DNA of 64,000 nucleotides from Acidimicrobiia bacterium (lineage in GTDB: Bacteria > Actinomycetota > Acidimicrobiia > Acidimicrobiales > Bin134), in contig JAJDYU010000016.1 in NCBI GenBank assembly GCA_022825005.1, positions 68,604-132,603 on the forward strand, given 5' to 3'. Below, piece by piece: positions 8,514 through 16,881 of this stretch; position 1 is the stretch's first letter; every line of letters starts with the position of its first letter. The position numbers and the translations under genes were made by a program. The notes under the pieces were generated by a model, which was not told the origin of the DNA, did not search any database, and saw nothing but the letters and a program-made list of their open reading frames with translations.

Positions 8514-9368
8514 ATGGTCGACAAGCGGATGACCGAAGACGAGGTCGTCTCCGAGCTGAAAGACGGCATGACCATTGGCATCGGCGGCTGGGGATCCCGG
8601 CGCAAGCCCATGTCGCTGGTGCGGGCGATATTGCGCTCCGATCTGAAGGACCTCACCGTGGTGGCCTACGGGGGACCCGACATCGGGCTGCTGTGCGCGG
8701 CCGGCAAGGTGCGCCGGGCGGTGTACGGGTTTGTGTCGCTGGACTCCATCCCGCTGGAGCCCCACTTTCGCCAGGCCCGCCAGAGTGGGGCCATCGAGTT
8801 CACCGAACTGGACGAGGGCGCTTTCTACCTGGGGCTTCTGGCCGCCTCCCACCGGGTGCCGTTCTATCCCACCCGGGCCGGTCTGGGCTCCGACATGCTG
8901 GTAATGAACCCCGATCTGCGCACGGTGACCTCGCCCTATGACGACGGGGAGGAGTTAGTGGCCATTCCCGCCTTCAAGCTCGATGCCGCGTTGATCCACA
9001 TGAACCGGGCCGACGCCGGCGGCAACGGCCAGTTCTTGGGACCCGATCTCTATTTCGACGACCTGTTCGCCATGGCCGCCGACAAGACCTACCTGAGCAC
9101 CGAGAAGATCGTGCCCACCGAGAGCCTTCTCGACGAGGGATCGGTACACACGCTGCGCATCCAGCGCATCTTCACCGACGGCGTGGTGGAGGCCCCGCGA
9201 GGAGCGCACTTCACCGAATGCCCGCCCGACTACGGGCGCGACGAGGCCTTCCAGCGGGAATACGCCGCCACCGCCCGCGACCCCGAGGCCTGGGAGGCGT
9301 TCCGCTCTACCTACCTCGACGCTCCCTCCCATGCGGAGTACCTGAAGGCGCTGGAGGCCCGGGCATGA
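8514..9368 (+). CDS. ipdA: steroid ring-degradation hydrolase subunit IpdA
   Basis: A 284-residue protein of the type I CoA-transferase fold, closely resembling mycobacterial IpdA. It has GIGGWGSRRKPM at the N terminus, YGGPD, FVSLDS, RAGLGSD and the late block APRGAHFTECPPDYGRDE. IpdA and IpdB form the complex that opens the last carbocyclic ring of steroid-derived CoA thioesters (COCHEA-CoA) by a retro-Claisen hydrolysis rather than CoA transfer. The ATG at 8514 was chosen over an upstream in-frame ATG at 8409 because homology begins there. The stop overlaps the ipdB start (ATGA). Confidence 0.93.
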   Translation: MVDKRMTEDEVVSELKDGMTIGIGGWGSRRKPMSLVRAILRSDLKDLTVVAYGGPDIGLLCAAGKVRRAVYGFVSLDSIPLEPHFRQARQSGAIEFTELDEGAFYLGLLAASHRVPFYPTRAGLGSDMLVMNPDLRTVTSPYDDGEELVAIPAFKLDAALIHMNRADAGGNGQFLGPDLYFDDLFAMAADKTYLSTEKIVPTESLLDEGSVHTLRIQRIFTDGVVEAPRGAHFTECPPDYGRDEAFQREYAATARDPEAWEAFRSTYLDAPSHAEYLKALEARA

Positions 9369-10132
9369 GCAGCATCGCCGAAGCAACCATCGACGAGATC
9401 TGCGTGGTGGCCTGCGCCGAGGCCTTCCGGGGTGACGGCGAGATCCTGTGCAACCCCATCGGAACCGTCCCCATTGTGGGCGGTCGCCTGGCCCGGGCCA
9501 CCTTCGAGCCCGACTTGGTGTACACCGATACCGTGGCGGTGCTGCCCGCCAACAACTTTCCGGTGGGAGATCCCGACGCCCCCAAAGTGGTGGAGTCTTG
9601 GGTGCCCTACCGCACCGTGTTCGACATCGTGTGGTCGGGCAAGCGCCATGTGTTGATGGGGGCCAGCCAGATCGACCAGTGGGGCAACCAGAACATCGCC
9701 GCCATCGGCGACTTCCGCCAGCCCAAGGCCCAGCTCCTCGGCTTGCGGGGCGCCCCGGGCAACCTGGTCAACCACACCACCAGCTATTGGGTGCCTAACC
9801 ACTCCACCCGCTCATTCGTGGCGTCGGTGGATGTGGTGTCGGGGCCGGGCTACGACCGGATGCGGGAACTGGGCTCGCCGAGCAACCGCTTCCACGAGGT
9901 GCGCCGGGTGGTGTCCAACCTCGGAGTATTCGACTTCCAGACCGACGACAACCGCATGAGAATCGCTTCGGTCCACCCCGGCGTGACCGTGGAGCAGGTG
10001 ATCGAGGCCACTGCGTTCGAGCTGGCCGGCACCGACGACGTTGTCGAGACTCGGCTGCCCAGCGACGAGGAACTTCACCTGATCCGCGAGGTGCTCGATC
10101 CCGGCGGCGCTCGCAAAGCCGAGTTCCGCTGA
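9365..10132 (+). CDS. ipdB: steroid ring-degradation hydrolase subunit IpdB
   Basis: A 255-residue partner of IpdA. Recognisable blocks are VACAEAFRGDGEI, GASQIDQWGNQNIAA, GLRGAPGN, NHTTSYW and SNLGVFDF, all in the order seen in mycobacterial IpdB. The ATG overlaps the ipdA stop by four bases, as expected for equimolar subunits. It acts with IpdA in the cytosol on the CoA thioester left after degradation of steroid rings A and B. The ipdC gene follows eight bases after the stop. Confidence 0.93.
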   Translation: MSSIAEATIDEICVVACAEAFRGDGEILCNPIGTVPIVGGRLARATFEPDLVYTDTVAVLPANNFPVGDPDAPKVVESWVPYRTVFDIVWSGKRHVLMGASQIDQWGNQNIAAIGDFRQPKAQLLGLRGAPGNLVNHTTSYWVPNHSTRSFVASVDVVSGPGYDRMRELGSPSNRFHEVRRVVSNLGVFDFQTDDNRMRIASVHPGVTVEQVIEATAFELAGTDDVVETRLPSDEELHLIREVLDPGGARKAEFR

Positions 10133-10139
10133 GCACTTG

Positions 10140-11222
10140 ATGGCTGTAGATCCCCGACTCCAGACCCGGGTGTGCCAGCTGTTCGGGGTGGAGTACCCCA
10201 TCGTGCAAACCGGAATGGGCTGGGTGTCAGGAGCCCGACTGACCGCGGCCACCTCCAACGCTGGCGGCTTGGGCATCATCGCCGCGGCCCCACTGACGTT
10301 CGATCAGATGGTGGAGACCATCGATGCGGTGGCCGGTGCCACCGACCGGCCTTTCGGTGTAAACCTCCGCACCGACGCCGCTGACATCGACCGCCGGGTC
10401 GACCACATCATCGCGGCGCAGATCCCGGTGGCCAGCTTCGCCCAGGCCCCCGGCGAGGCCATCGTCAAGAAGCTGAAGGACGCCGGCGTGGCGGTAGTTC
10501 CCACTATCGGCGCCCCCCGCCACGCCGAGAAAGTGGCCGCCTGGGGGGTCGACGCGGTGATTGCCCAGGGGGCAGAGGGCGGAGGCCACACCGGCCCTAT
10601 CGCCACCACGCTGCTTTTGCCCGCAGTGATCGACACCGTCGACATCCCGGTCATCGCCGCCGGCGGCATGGTGGACGGCCGCTCGCTGGCCGCGGCCCTG
10701 GCCTTCGGGGCCGACGGCGTGGCCATGGGCACCCGGTTCCTGCTGTCGTCCGACAGCGATGTGCCCGACCACGTAAAGGCCCTCTATCTCGACACAAAGC
10801 TCACCGGCACGGTGGTCACCACTGCGGTTGACGGCGTTCCCCAGCGGGTGATCAACACCGACGTGATCTCCCGGTTGGAGCGGTCGGGACCGCTCTCGTT
10901 TATCCGGGCCGCCCGCAATGCGCTGAAGTTCCGAGCCCTCACCGGGGTGGGCTACCGCCAGCTCCTTTCGGAGGGGTTGGCCATGCGCCGCAGCTTGGGT
11001 CTCACCTGGGCCCAGATGGCCATGGCGGCCAACGCCCCCATGATGACCAAGGCCGCCATGGTGGACGGCCACCCCGAGGTCGGCATCCTGCCCACCGGCC
11101 AGGTGGTGGGCAACATCGACGCCCTCCCCAGTTGCCAGGAGATCATCGACTCCATCGTCGCCGAAGCCACCGAGGTCTTGGATCGCCTGGCCGGTTCGGG
11201 CCCAACGTCCAGCAATCCGTAG
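10140..11222 (+). CDS. ipdC: flavin-dependent oxidoreductase IpdC (nitronate monooxygenase family)
   Basis: A 360-residue FMN-binding TIM barrel of the 2-nitropropane dioxygenase-like family. Key blocks are VQTGMGWVSGARL, NAGGLGI, QGAEGGGHTG, VIAAGG and GVAMGTRFL. The order ipdA-ipdB-ipdC and these blocks match the mycobacterial IpdC, which oxidises the hydroxylated indanone-propionyl-CoA intermediate before IpdAB acts. TTG at 10137 immediately precedes the ATG at 10140; the ATG was chosen. The next gene follows after 12 bases, so the cluster probably continues as one operon into the dehydrogenase pair. Confidence 0.9.
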   Translation: MAVDPRLQTRVCQLFGVEYPIVQTGMGWVSGARLTAATSNAGGLGIIAAAPLTFDQMVETIDAVAGATDRPFGVNLRTDAADIDRRVDHIIAAQIPVASFAQAPGEAIVKKLKDAGVAVVPTIGAPRHAEKVAAWGVDAVIAQGAEGGGHTGPIATTLLLPAVIDTVDIPVIAAGGMVDGRSLAAALAFGADGVAMGTRFLLSSDSDVPDHVKALYLDTKLTGTVVTTAVDGVPQRVINTDVISRLERSGPLSFIRAARNALKFRALTGVGYRQLLSEGLAMRRSLGLTWAQMAMAANAPMMTKAAMVDGHPEVGILPTGQVVGNIDALPSCQEIIDSIVAEATEVLDRLAGSGPTSSNP

Positions 11223-11234
11223 AGTTCTGCGCTG

Positions 11235-12377
11235 ATGGATTTGTCGTTCACCCCGGCGGAAGAGGAGTTCCGGGACGAGGCCCGCACCTGGCTGGCCGAG
11301 AATGTCCCCGCCGAGCCGCTGGCCTCCATGGACACCCCGGACGGTTTTGAGGAACACCGGGCGTGGGAGCACATCTTGTTCGACGCCGGGTGGGCGGTGG
11401 TGTCGTGGCCCGAGCGCTACGGCGGCCGCGAGGCGTCGCTGGTGGAGTGGCTGATCTTCGAGGAGGAGTACTGGGCATCGGGCGCACCGGGACGGGTTTC
11501 GTCCAACGGGGTGAGTCTTTTGGCCCCCACCATCTTCGACTTCGGCACCCCTGAGCAGCAGGACCGATTCCTGCGGCCCATGGCCCGGGGCGACGAGATC
11601 TGGGCCCAGGGCTGGTCGGAGCCCGACGCCGGATCCGACCTGGCCGGGATCAAGACCAAGGCGCAGCGCGACGGCGAGCACTTCGTGATCGAGGGTCAGA
11701 AGACCTGGTGTTCCCGGGGGGCTTTCGCTGACTGGTTCTTCTGTTTGGTGCGCACCGACCCCGACTCCGAGCGCCACGCCGGACTCAGTTACCTGCTGGT
11801 TCCCGCCGATACCGAGGGGCTCGAGGCCCGGGCCATCGGCCGTTTGGACGGCGAGCCCGGATTTGCCGAGCTGTTCTTCGACGGCGCCCGGGTACACGAG
11901 CGCTACCTGCTGGGCGGCGAAGGCGAGGGCTGGGCGGTGGCCATGGCCACCACCGGCAGTGAGCGGGGGCTGAACCTGCGGGCGCCGGGCCGGTTTATGG
12001 CCGCGGCCGAACGTCTGGTGGGCCTCTACGAAGAGCTGGCCGACAGCGGGAGCCCCGATCTGGATCGCCGAGACCAAGTAGTGAGCGCCTGGATGGAGGC
12101 CCAGGCCTACCGCTGGCAGACCTACGCCACCGAGGCCCGCTTGCGGGGCGGTGCCCCCATCGGCTCGGAGGCCAGCTTCATGAAGGTGCTGTGGTCGGAG
12201 CTGGATGTGGAGCTGCACGCCACCGCGCTGCGGCTGCTGGGGCGTGACGGGGAGCGGGCCGACAGCTCGTGGATGGACGGCTATGTGTTCGCACTTTCCG
12301 GCCCGATCTACGCCGGCACCAACGAGATTCAGAGAAACATCATCTCTGAGCGAGTTCTGGGACTCCCGAGGCGGTAG
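11235..12377 (+). CDS. acyl-CoA dehydrogenase, likely one subunit of a heteromeric pair
   Basis: A 380-residue acyl-CoA dehydrogenase with EPDAGSDLAG in the middle domain and the C-terminal GTNEIQRNIISERVLGLPR block that contacts FAD. It is followed two bases later by a second, shorter homologue, a layout typical of alpha2beta2 acyl-CoA dehydrogenases in steroid degradation. Because it lies directly after ipdABC, the pair may correspond to the heterotetrameric IpdE1/IpdE2 enzyme; this assignment is inference. The reaction is FAD-dependent alpha,beta-dehydrogenation of an acyl-CoA. Confidence 0.9.
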   Translation: MDLSFTPAEEEFRDEARTWLAENVPAEPLASMDTPDGFEEHRAWEHILFDAGWAVVSWPERYGGREASLVEWLIFEEEYWASGAPGRVSSNGVSLLAPTIFDFGTPEQQDRFLRPMARGDEIWAQGWSEPDAGSDLAGIKTKAQRDGEHFVIEGQKTWCSRGAFADWFFCLVRTDPDSERHAGLSYLLVPADTEGLEARAIGRLDGEPGFAELFFDGARVHERYLLGGEGEGWAVAMATTGSERGLNLRAPGRFMAAAERLVGLYEELADSGSPDLDRRDQVVSAWMEAQAYRWQTYATEARLRGGAPIGSEASFMKVLWSELDVELHATALRLLGRDGERADSSWMDGYVFALSGPIYAGTNEIQRNIISERVLGLPRR

Positions 12378-12379
12378 GC

Positions 12380-13360
12380 GTGGACTTCTCGTTCAGCGAC
12401 GATCAGATCATGTTCCAAGAGGCGGTTCGGGACCTCTTGGCCAACGAGTGTCCACCCGAGGTGGTGAGATCGGCTTGGGAGAACGACACCGGCCGAACCG
12501 ACAGCCTGTGGGGCGCGCTGGCCGAGATGGGCGTGGTGGGCATGACCGCCCCTGAGTCGGCGGGCGGATTGGGGATGGACGAGACCGACCTGGTGCTGCT
12601 TCTGGAGGAGGCCGGACGGGCTGCTTTGCCCGAGCCCCTGCTGGAGCACACCGCAGTGGGTATTCCCACCCTGGCCGAAGCGGGCGGCGCCATCGCCGAG
12701 GCCTGGTTGGAGCAGGCCGTAGCAGGGGAGGCCACCCTGGGCGCGGGCACCGATGGGGGTTATGCGGTGGGGGCGGCGACCAGCGATCTGGTGCTGCTCA
12801 TCGGCGATGAGATCCGGGCCGTGCCGGTTGCAGGAGCGTCGCTGGTCGAGCATCAGTCGGTGGACTGGTCCCGTCGCCTGTTCGAGGTGGACGGTGAGGC
12901 CGCCGTGCTCGATGCCGATCCCGCTCTGGCCTTCGACCGGGCCGCCGGGGCTGCTGCCGCCCAGTGCGTGGGCGTGGCCCAGCACTTGTTGGACGCCACC
13001 GTGGAGTACGTGGCCCAGCGCTATCAGTTCGGCAAGCCGGTGGGCAGCTACCAGGCGGTCAAGCACCACCTGGCCAACGCCGCCCTCAAGATCGAGTTCG
13101 CCCGCCCTGCGGCCCGCCACGCTGCCTGGTGCATCGCTGCCAGCGACCCCTACCGCAGCCGGGATGTGTCGCTGGCCAAGGCTTTGGCCTCAGATGCGGT
13201 GGACTTGGCCGCCCGTACCGCCCTCCAGTGCCACGGCGCCATCGGCTACACCTTCGAGTACGACCTGCATCTGTGGATGAAGCGGGGCTGGGCCCTGTCG
13301 GCCGCCTGGGGCGATGCCGCCTGGCACCGGAACCGAATCGCAGCCGCCCTGGGCATCTGA
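12380..13360 (+). CDS. acyl-CoA dehydrogenase, second subunit of the pair
   Basis: A 326-residue acyl-CoA dehydrogenase-family protein, GTG start, two bases after the previous stop. It has the N-terminal DFSFSDDQ block, RYQFGKPVGSYQAVKH in the C-terminal domain and CHGAIGYTFEYDLH near the end. It lacks a TNEIQ-type terminal motif. This division of motifs between two adjacent genes fits one shared FAD/active site per heterodimer, as in heteromeric steroid acyl-CoA dehydrogenases. The 57-base gap to the ABC ATPase gene suggests the operon may end here. Confidence 0.88.
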   Translation: MDFSFSDDQIMFQEAVRDLLANECPPEVVRSAWENDTGRTDSLWGALAEMGVVGMTAPESAGGLGMDETDLVLLLEEAGRAALPEPLLEHTAVGIPTLAEAGGAIAEAWLEQAVAGEATLGAGTDGGYAVGAATSDLVLLIGDEIRAVPVAGASLVEHQSVDWSRRLFEVDGEAAVLDADPALAFDRAAGAAAAQCVGVAQHLLDATVEYVAQRYQFGKPVGSYQAVKHHLANAALKIEFARPAARHAAWCIAASDPYRSRDVSLAKALASDAVDLAARTALQCHGAIGYTFEYDLHLWMKRGWALSAAWGDAAWHRNRIAAALGI

Positions 13361-13417
13361 ACTGAGCGCCATCCCCGTTATGGCTCTATCGGTTGGAGCC
13401 GCCCGCTCTGGAGTAGC

Positions 13418-14236
13418 GTGGCGGAGATGAGCACCGAGGGGGCCACTGCGGTGGCCGATCGCCCTGCCGAGTCGGGCCAGCCTCTCTTGGCCGTGGAAGG
13501 GGTCACGGTTCGCTTCGGCGGCGTGGTGGCGGTGGACAACGTGTCTATGTCGGTGCCACCCGGGCAAGTCAGAGGGCTCATCGGGCCCAATGGCGCGGGC
13601 AAGACCACCCTGTTCGACAGCATCACCGGGGTGAACACTCCGTCAGCCGGGTCTATCCGATTGGAAGGGGAGGAGCTGACCGGCCGGCCGGCCACCACAC
13701 GAGCCCGTATGGGCATCCGCCGCACCTTTCAGCGCCAGCAGCCTTTCGGCTGGTTGTCGGTGGCCGACAACGTGTTGTCGGCTTTGGAATGGGAAGGGGG
13801 CGGCGGCGGAATCACCGCCGATCTGTTTGCCCTGCCCGCCCGTCGCCGCATTGAAGCAGAGCGGCGCGAGCGAGTGGACGAAGTGCTGGAGCTGTGCGGC
13901 CTCGCCGACATCAAGGACATTCCCGCGGGGGAGCTGCCCATTGCCCGAGCTCGCATGGTGGAGCTGGGCCGGGCCATCGTGTCCCGCCCCAAACTGCTGT
14001 TGCTGGACGAGCCCACCTCGGGCATCGAGCACGATGAGGCCGAACAGCTCGGCCAGATCATCCAGACCATACGGGCCGAAGACCATTGCTCGGTGCTGCT
14101 GGTGGAGCACGACGTGGCCTTCGTGATGGCCCAGTGCGACTTGATCACCGTGTTGAACCTGGGCCAGGTAATCGGCGAGGGCTCGCCCGAGGAGGTCCGC
14201 AGCAACTCGGCCGTGCGCGACGCGTATCTGGGCTAG
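13418..14236 (+). CDS. ABC transporter ATP-binding protein, LivG-like, orphan
   Basis: A 272-residue ATPase with Walker A GPNGAGKTT (56-64) and Walker B LLLLDEPTSG. It resembles the LivG ATPase of branched-chain amino acid (HAAT) transporters. The ABC signature, normally LSGGQ or LPYGQ, reads LPIAR here. No permease, LivF or binding protein is encoded in the window, so its partners must lie elsewhere or it is an orphan. GTG at 13418 has GGAG four bases upstream; the ATG at 13427 is an alternative. It may import an amphipathic acid substrate for the surrounding catabolic genes, which is inference. Confidence 0.83.
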   Translation: MAEMSTEGATAVADRPAESGQPLLAVEGVTVRFGGVVAVDNVSMSVPPGQVRGLIGPNGAGKTTLFDSITGVNTPSAGSIRLEGEELTGRPATTRARMGIRRTFQRQQPFGWLSVADNVLSALEWEGGGGGITADLFALPARRRIEAERRERVDEVLELCGLADIKDIPAGELPIARARMVELGRAIVSRPKLLLLDEPTSGIEHDEAEQLGQIIQTIRAEDHCSVLLVEHDVAFVMAQCDLITVLNLGQVIGEGSPEEVRSNSAVRDAYLG

Positions 14237-14248
14237 CAGTAGGCGGAT

Positions 14249-14698
14249 ATGCAGACTCTCTCATCCTCCACCTCTATTGCGGCTTCCAGGGAGATCGCTT
14301 GGGAGGTCATGACCAGCCACGAGCTCTACGCCCGATGGACGCCCGCTTCCCGGGTCGACCTGGAAATCGAGGGATCGCCGGAGCCCAACGGCGCGGGGGC
14401 GGTGCGGGCGTTCCGCACCGGCCCGGTGAGCACTCGTGAGGAAGTCACCGTTTTCGAGCCGCCCCATCGCATGGTCTATCGGTTGCTGAGCGCGCCGCTG
14501 CCAATACGAAACTACCGCTCCGAGATGATCCTGGTGAGCGACGAAGGGGACGAAAGCTGCCAGCTTCACTGGGATTCCTGGTTCGACGTCGTCATTCCTA
14601 TGACCGGCGGGATTTTGCGCAGTTTCATGGCGTCGGCGGTAGCGAAGATGGCTGCCGGTATCGCCGAGGAGGCTCAGAGCCGAGCCCAATCGGCGTGA
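14249..14698 (+). CDS. SRPBCC (START/cyclase fold) family protein
   Basis: A 149-residue protein with the pattern of a polyketide cyclase/dehydrase-like SRPBCC fold: an N-terminal strand, the W-x-V-x-T-S-H-E-L-Y-A-R-W segment, central beta-strands and a long C-terminal helix. These proteins form a hydrophobic pocket for lipids or aromatic compounds. It sits 12 bases after the ATPase gene and overlaps the following hot-dog gene (GTGA), so the three are probably cotranscribed. The ligand is unknown. Confidence 0.7.
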   Translation: MQTLSSSTSIAASREIAWEVMTSHELYARWTPASRVDLEIEGSPEPNGAGAVRAFRTGPVSTREEVTVFEPPHRMVYRLLSAPLPIRNYRSEMILVSDEGDESCQLHWDSWFDVVIPMTGGILRSFMASAVAKMAAGIAEEAQSRAQSA

Positions 14699-15102
14699 GC
14701 GAATCGGGGCGGCTGAATGCGCCTACATTGCTGCCTCCCGCGCTGGACGTGCGATACGACGTCGACGATCTCGGCCACCCCACCGTGACCGCGGTGGTGT
14801 GCTTGGGGGAGGACTATCAGGGTCCGCCCGGCGCCGTCCATGGCGGCTATCTGGCTGCCATGTTTGACAACCTCTTGGGAGTGCTGCCCTACCGTTTGAC
14901 CGGGCAACGGGGAGCATTCACCGGCCGGCTCACCGTGCGCTACCGAGCGCTCACGCCGCTCGACTCTGAACTGGTCCTTACCGGCCGGTTGACCAGCGTC
15001 CGAAGCCGGCGGGTCACCGCCGCGGGCCAATGCCATGCCAACGGCGTGCTGACCGCCGAGGCCGAGGCCCTGTTCGTCCGCCCTGCCGCCGAGGGGCCAT
15101 GA
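14695..15102 (+). CDS. PaaI-type hot-dog fold thioesterase
   Basis: A 135-residue single-hot-dog protein with the signature GPPGAVHGGYLAAMFDNLLG, in which HGG and the following Asp correspond to the PaaI/YbaW-type active site. It would hydrolyse acyl-CoA thioesters, probably as a tetramer. The GTG start overlaps the stop of the SRPBCC gene. A thioesterase is consistent with acyl-CoA catabolism around it, for example to release CoA from dead-end esters (inference). Confidence 0.82.
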   Translation: MSESGRLNAPTLLPPALDVRYDVDDLGHPTVTAVVCLGEDYQGPPGAVHGGYLAAMFDNLLGVLPYRLTGQRGAFTGRLTVRYRALTPLDSELVLTGRLTSVRSRRVTAAGQCHANGVLTAEAEALFVRPAAEGP

Positions 15103-15163
15103 CCGAGTCAGACGCCATGTGCATCCGCTCCCCATCCGCCTGCCCATGACCGAGTCAGACGCC
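15097..15163 (+). repeat. exact 20-bp direct repeat covering a start codon, 47-bp period
   Basis: The same 20 bases occur at 15097-15116 and 15144-15163. Each copy contains an ATG that begins the peptide MTESDA. The first copy opens a 16-codon frame ending TGA at 15149, overlapping the start used by the phosphatase gene. The second copy starts the phosphatase proper. This looks like a local duplication of the gene's start. Confidence 0.85.
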
Positions 15164-15664
15164 CGGCCGGTGGTGGTGATGCTTTGTACCGGCAATGCTG
15201 CCCGTTCCGTAATGGCCACCGTCATCGGACGGGCCCGCACCGACGCCGTGCGATTTGTGGGGGCAGGCACCCACAGCATTGAGGGCCTGCCCATGAGCGG
15301 GCGAACCCGGCGGGCGCTGGAGTCGCTGGGACTGGCCGACGGCAGCCATCGCAGCCACCAACTCACCGCCGCCGACGCCCGAGGCGCCGATCTCATCGTG
15401 GCCTTCGCCCCCGAGCACGTTGACTATGTGCGCCGGGTCCACCCCGAAGCGGCGGCCCGCACCGCCACCATCAAGCGCCTGGTAGACGAGTTGCCGTCTG
15501 GTCCCGAGCCGCTGGCCCAGCGGGTGGCCGACATCAACCTTGCCGATGCCCCAGTGCCCTACGGCGAGGAGGTGGTGGACCCCGGCGGCTTCGACGAAGA
15601 CATCTTCATCGCCTGCGCCCAAGAGATCGACTCGCTAATGGATCGACTACTGCCCCTCCTCTAA
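15146..15664 (+). CDS. low-molecular-weight protein tyrosine phosphatase family protein
   Basis: A 172-residue protein with the P-loop CTGNAARS near the N terminus, matching the C-x5-R-S motif of low-molecular-weight phosphotyrosine phosphatases and arsenate reductases. The rest (TRRALESLG, DLIVAFAPEHVDYV) fits that fold. The chosen ATG lies in the second copy of a duplicated 20-bp start segment; an in-frame ATG at 15119 is a weaker alternative. Its substrate could be a phosphoprotein or arsenate, and no ars genes are nearby. Confidence 0.83.
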   Translation: MTESDARPVVVMLCTGNAARSVMATVIGRARTDAVRFVGAGTHSIEGLPMSGRTRRALESLGLADGSHRSHQLTAADARGADLIVAFAPEHVDYVRRVHPEAAARTATIKRLVDELPSGPEPLAQRVADINLADAPVPYGEEVVDPGGFDEDIFIACAQEIDSLMDRLLPLL

Positions 15665-15685
15665 CGCTAGATACCATCGCTGCCG

Positions 15686-16879
15686 ATGGACATTCGATTA
15701 TCCGCGGAAGAGGTGGCGTTCCGCGACGAGCTGCGCGCCTGGCTCGGCGAGGCGCTGCCCACGCTGGGCAACCCGCCAGGTAGCGACGATTGGGCCGCTC
15801 GCCGGGAGTGGGACATGGGCTGGCAGCGCAAGCTCTACGACGCCGGGTACGCGGGCATCAACTGGCCGTCGGAGTTCGGCGGCCGGGGCTCCACTCCCAC
15901 CGAGCATCTGATCTTTCTGGAGGAGACCACCCGGATGGGCGCCCCCTATGTGGGGATGAACTTCGTCGCCCAGCTCCACGCCGGGCCCACCCTCATCCTT
16001 GAGGCCACCGCTGAGCAGCAGGCCCGCCACTTGCCCGCCATGTTGAAAGGCGAGGAAGTGTGGTGCCAGGGGTTCTCCGAGCCCAACGCCGGATCCGACC
16101 TGGCCTCGCTGTCCACCCGGGCCATCCGCGACGGCGACCACTACGTGGTGACCGGCCAGAAAATTTGGACCTCGTTCGGACATGTGGCCGACTACTGCGA
16201 GCTACTGGTACGCACCGATCCAGAGGCGCCCAAGCATCGGGGCATCACCTGGCTGATCTGCCCCATGGACTTGCCCGGCATCGAAGTTCGGCCCATCACC
16301 ACCGTGGCCGGTTCCAGCGAGTTCTGCGAGGTGTTCTTCGACGAGGTCCGCATCCCGGTGGAGAATCGGGTGGGCGACGAGAACGACGGCTGGCGGGTGG
16401 CCATGGTCACCTTCAGCTTCGAGCGAGGCACCGCCTTCATCAGCGAACTGTTGGGCACGATGAATCAGCTGGCCGAGATGGCCGAATTGGCCCGAAGCAT
16501 TCCTCGCAACGGTTCCACCGCTTGGGATGACGACGAGATTCGCCGAGAGATCGGCCGCCTCCAGGCGGAGTACGACGCCCTCTGGGCGCTCACCAAGCGG
16601 GTGGTGTCGCAGGCCCAGCGCACGGGTATGCCTGGCCCGGGCGGCTCGGTGTTCAAGCTCTATTACGCCGACGTGAAGAAGCGAATGGCCGACTTGGCCC
16701 ACCGCATGTTGGAGCGAAACGCCCTGGTCTTGGCTGAGGACAGCGGCGACGAGCAGACCGGCGGCGACATGGTGGCCAGCCGGCTCTACGTGCTCAGCCT
16801 CTCGATCGCCGCGGGCACCTCCGAGATCCAACGAAACATCATCGGCGAGCGCATTCTGGGCTTGCCCAAGGAGCGGTAG
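15686..16879 (+). CDS. acyl-CoA dehydrogenase, larger subunit of second pair
   Basis: A 397-residue acyl-CoA dehydrogenase with SEPNAGSDLAS and the flavin-contact tail GTSEIQRNIIGERILGLP. Like the gene at 11235, it is followed two bases later by a shorter homologue, so it is probably the FAD-binding partner of a heteromeric enzyme. It introduces an alpha,beta double bond into an acyl-CoA. Such paired genes are abundant in steroid and branched-acyl catabolic clusters. Substrate not determinable from sequence. Confidence 0.9.
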   Translation: MDIRLSAEEVAFRDELRAWLGEALPTLGNPPGSDDWAARREWDMGWQRKLYDAGYAGINWPSEFGGRGSTPTEHLIFLEETTRMGAPYVGMNFVAQLHAGPTLILEATAEQQARHLPAMLKGEEVWCQGFSEPNAGSDLASLSTRAIRDGDHYVVTGQKIWTSFGHVADYCELLVRTDPEAPKHRGITWLICPMDLPGIEVRPITTVAGSSEFCEVFFDEVRIPVENRVGDENDGWRVAMVTFSFERGTAFISELLGTMNQLAEMAELARSIPRNGSTAWDDDEIRREIGRLQAEYDALWALTKRVVSQAQRTGMPGPGGSVFKLYYADVKKRMADLAHRMLERNALVLAEDSGDEQTGGDMVASRLYVLSLSIAAGTSEIQRNIIGERILGLPKER

Positions 16880-16881
16880 GC

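Noticed and set aside
10227-12218. Very long open frame on the minus strand (663 codons)
   Set aside because: It lies antisense to ipdC and an acyl-CoA dehydrogenase gene with clear homology. Its translation is His/Gly/Arg-rich low-complexity, as expected from the complement of high-GC codons.
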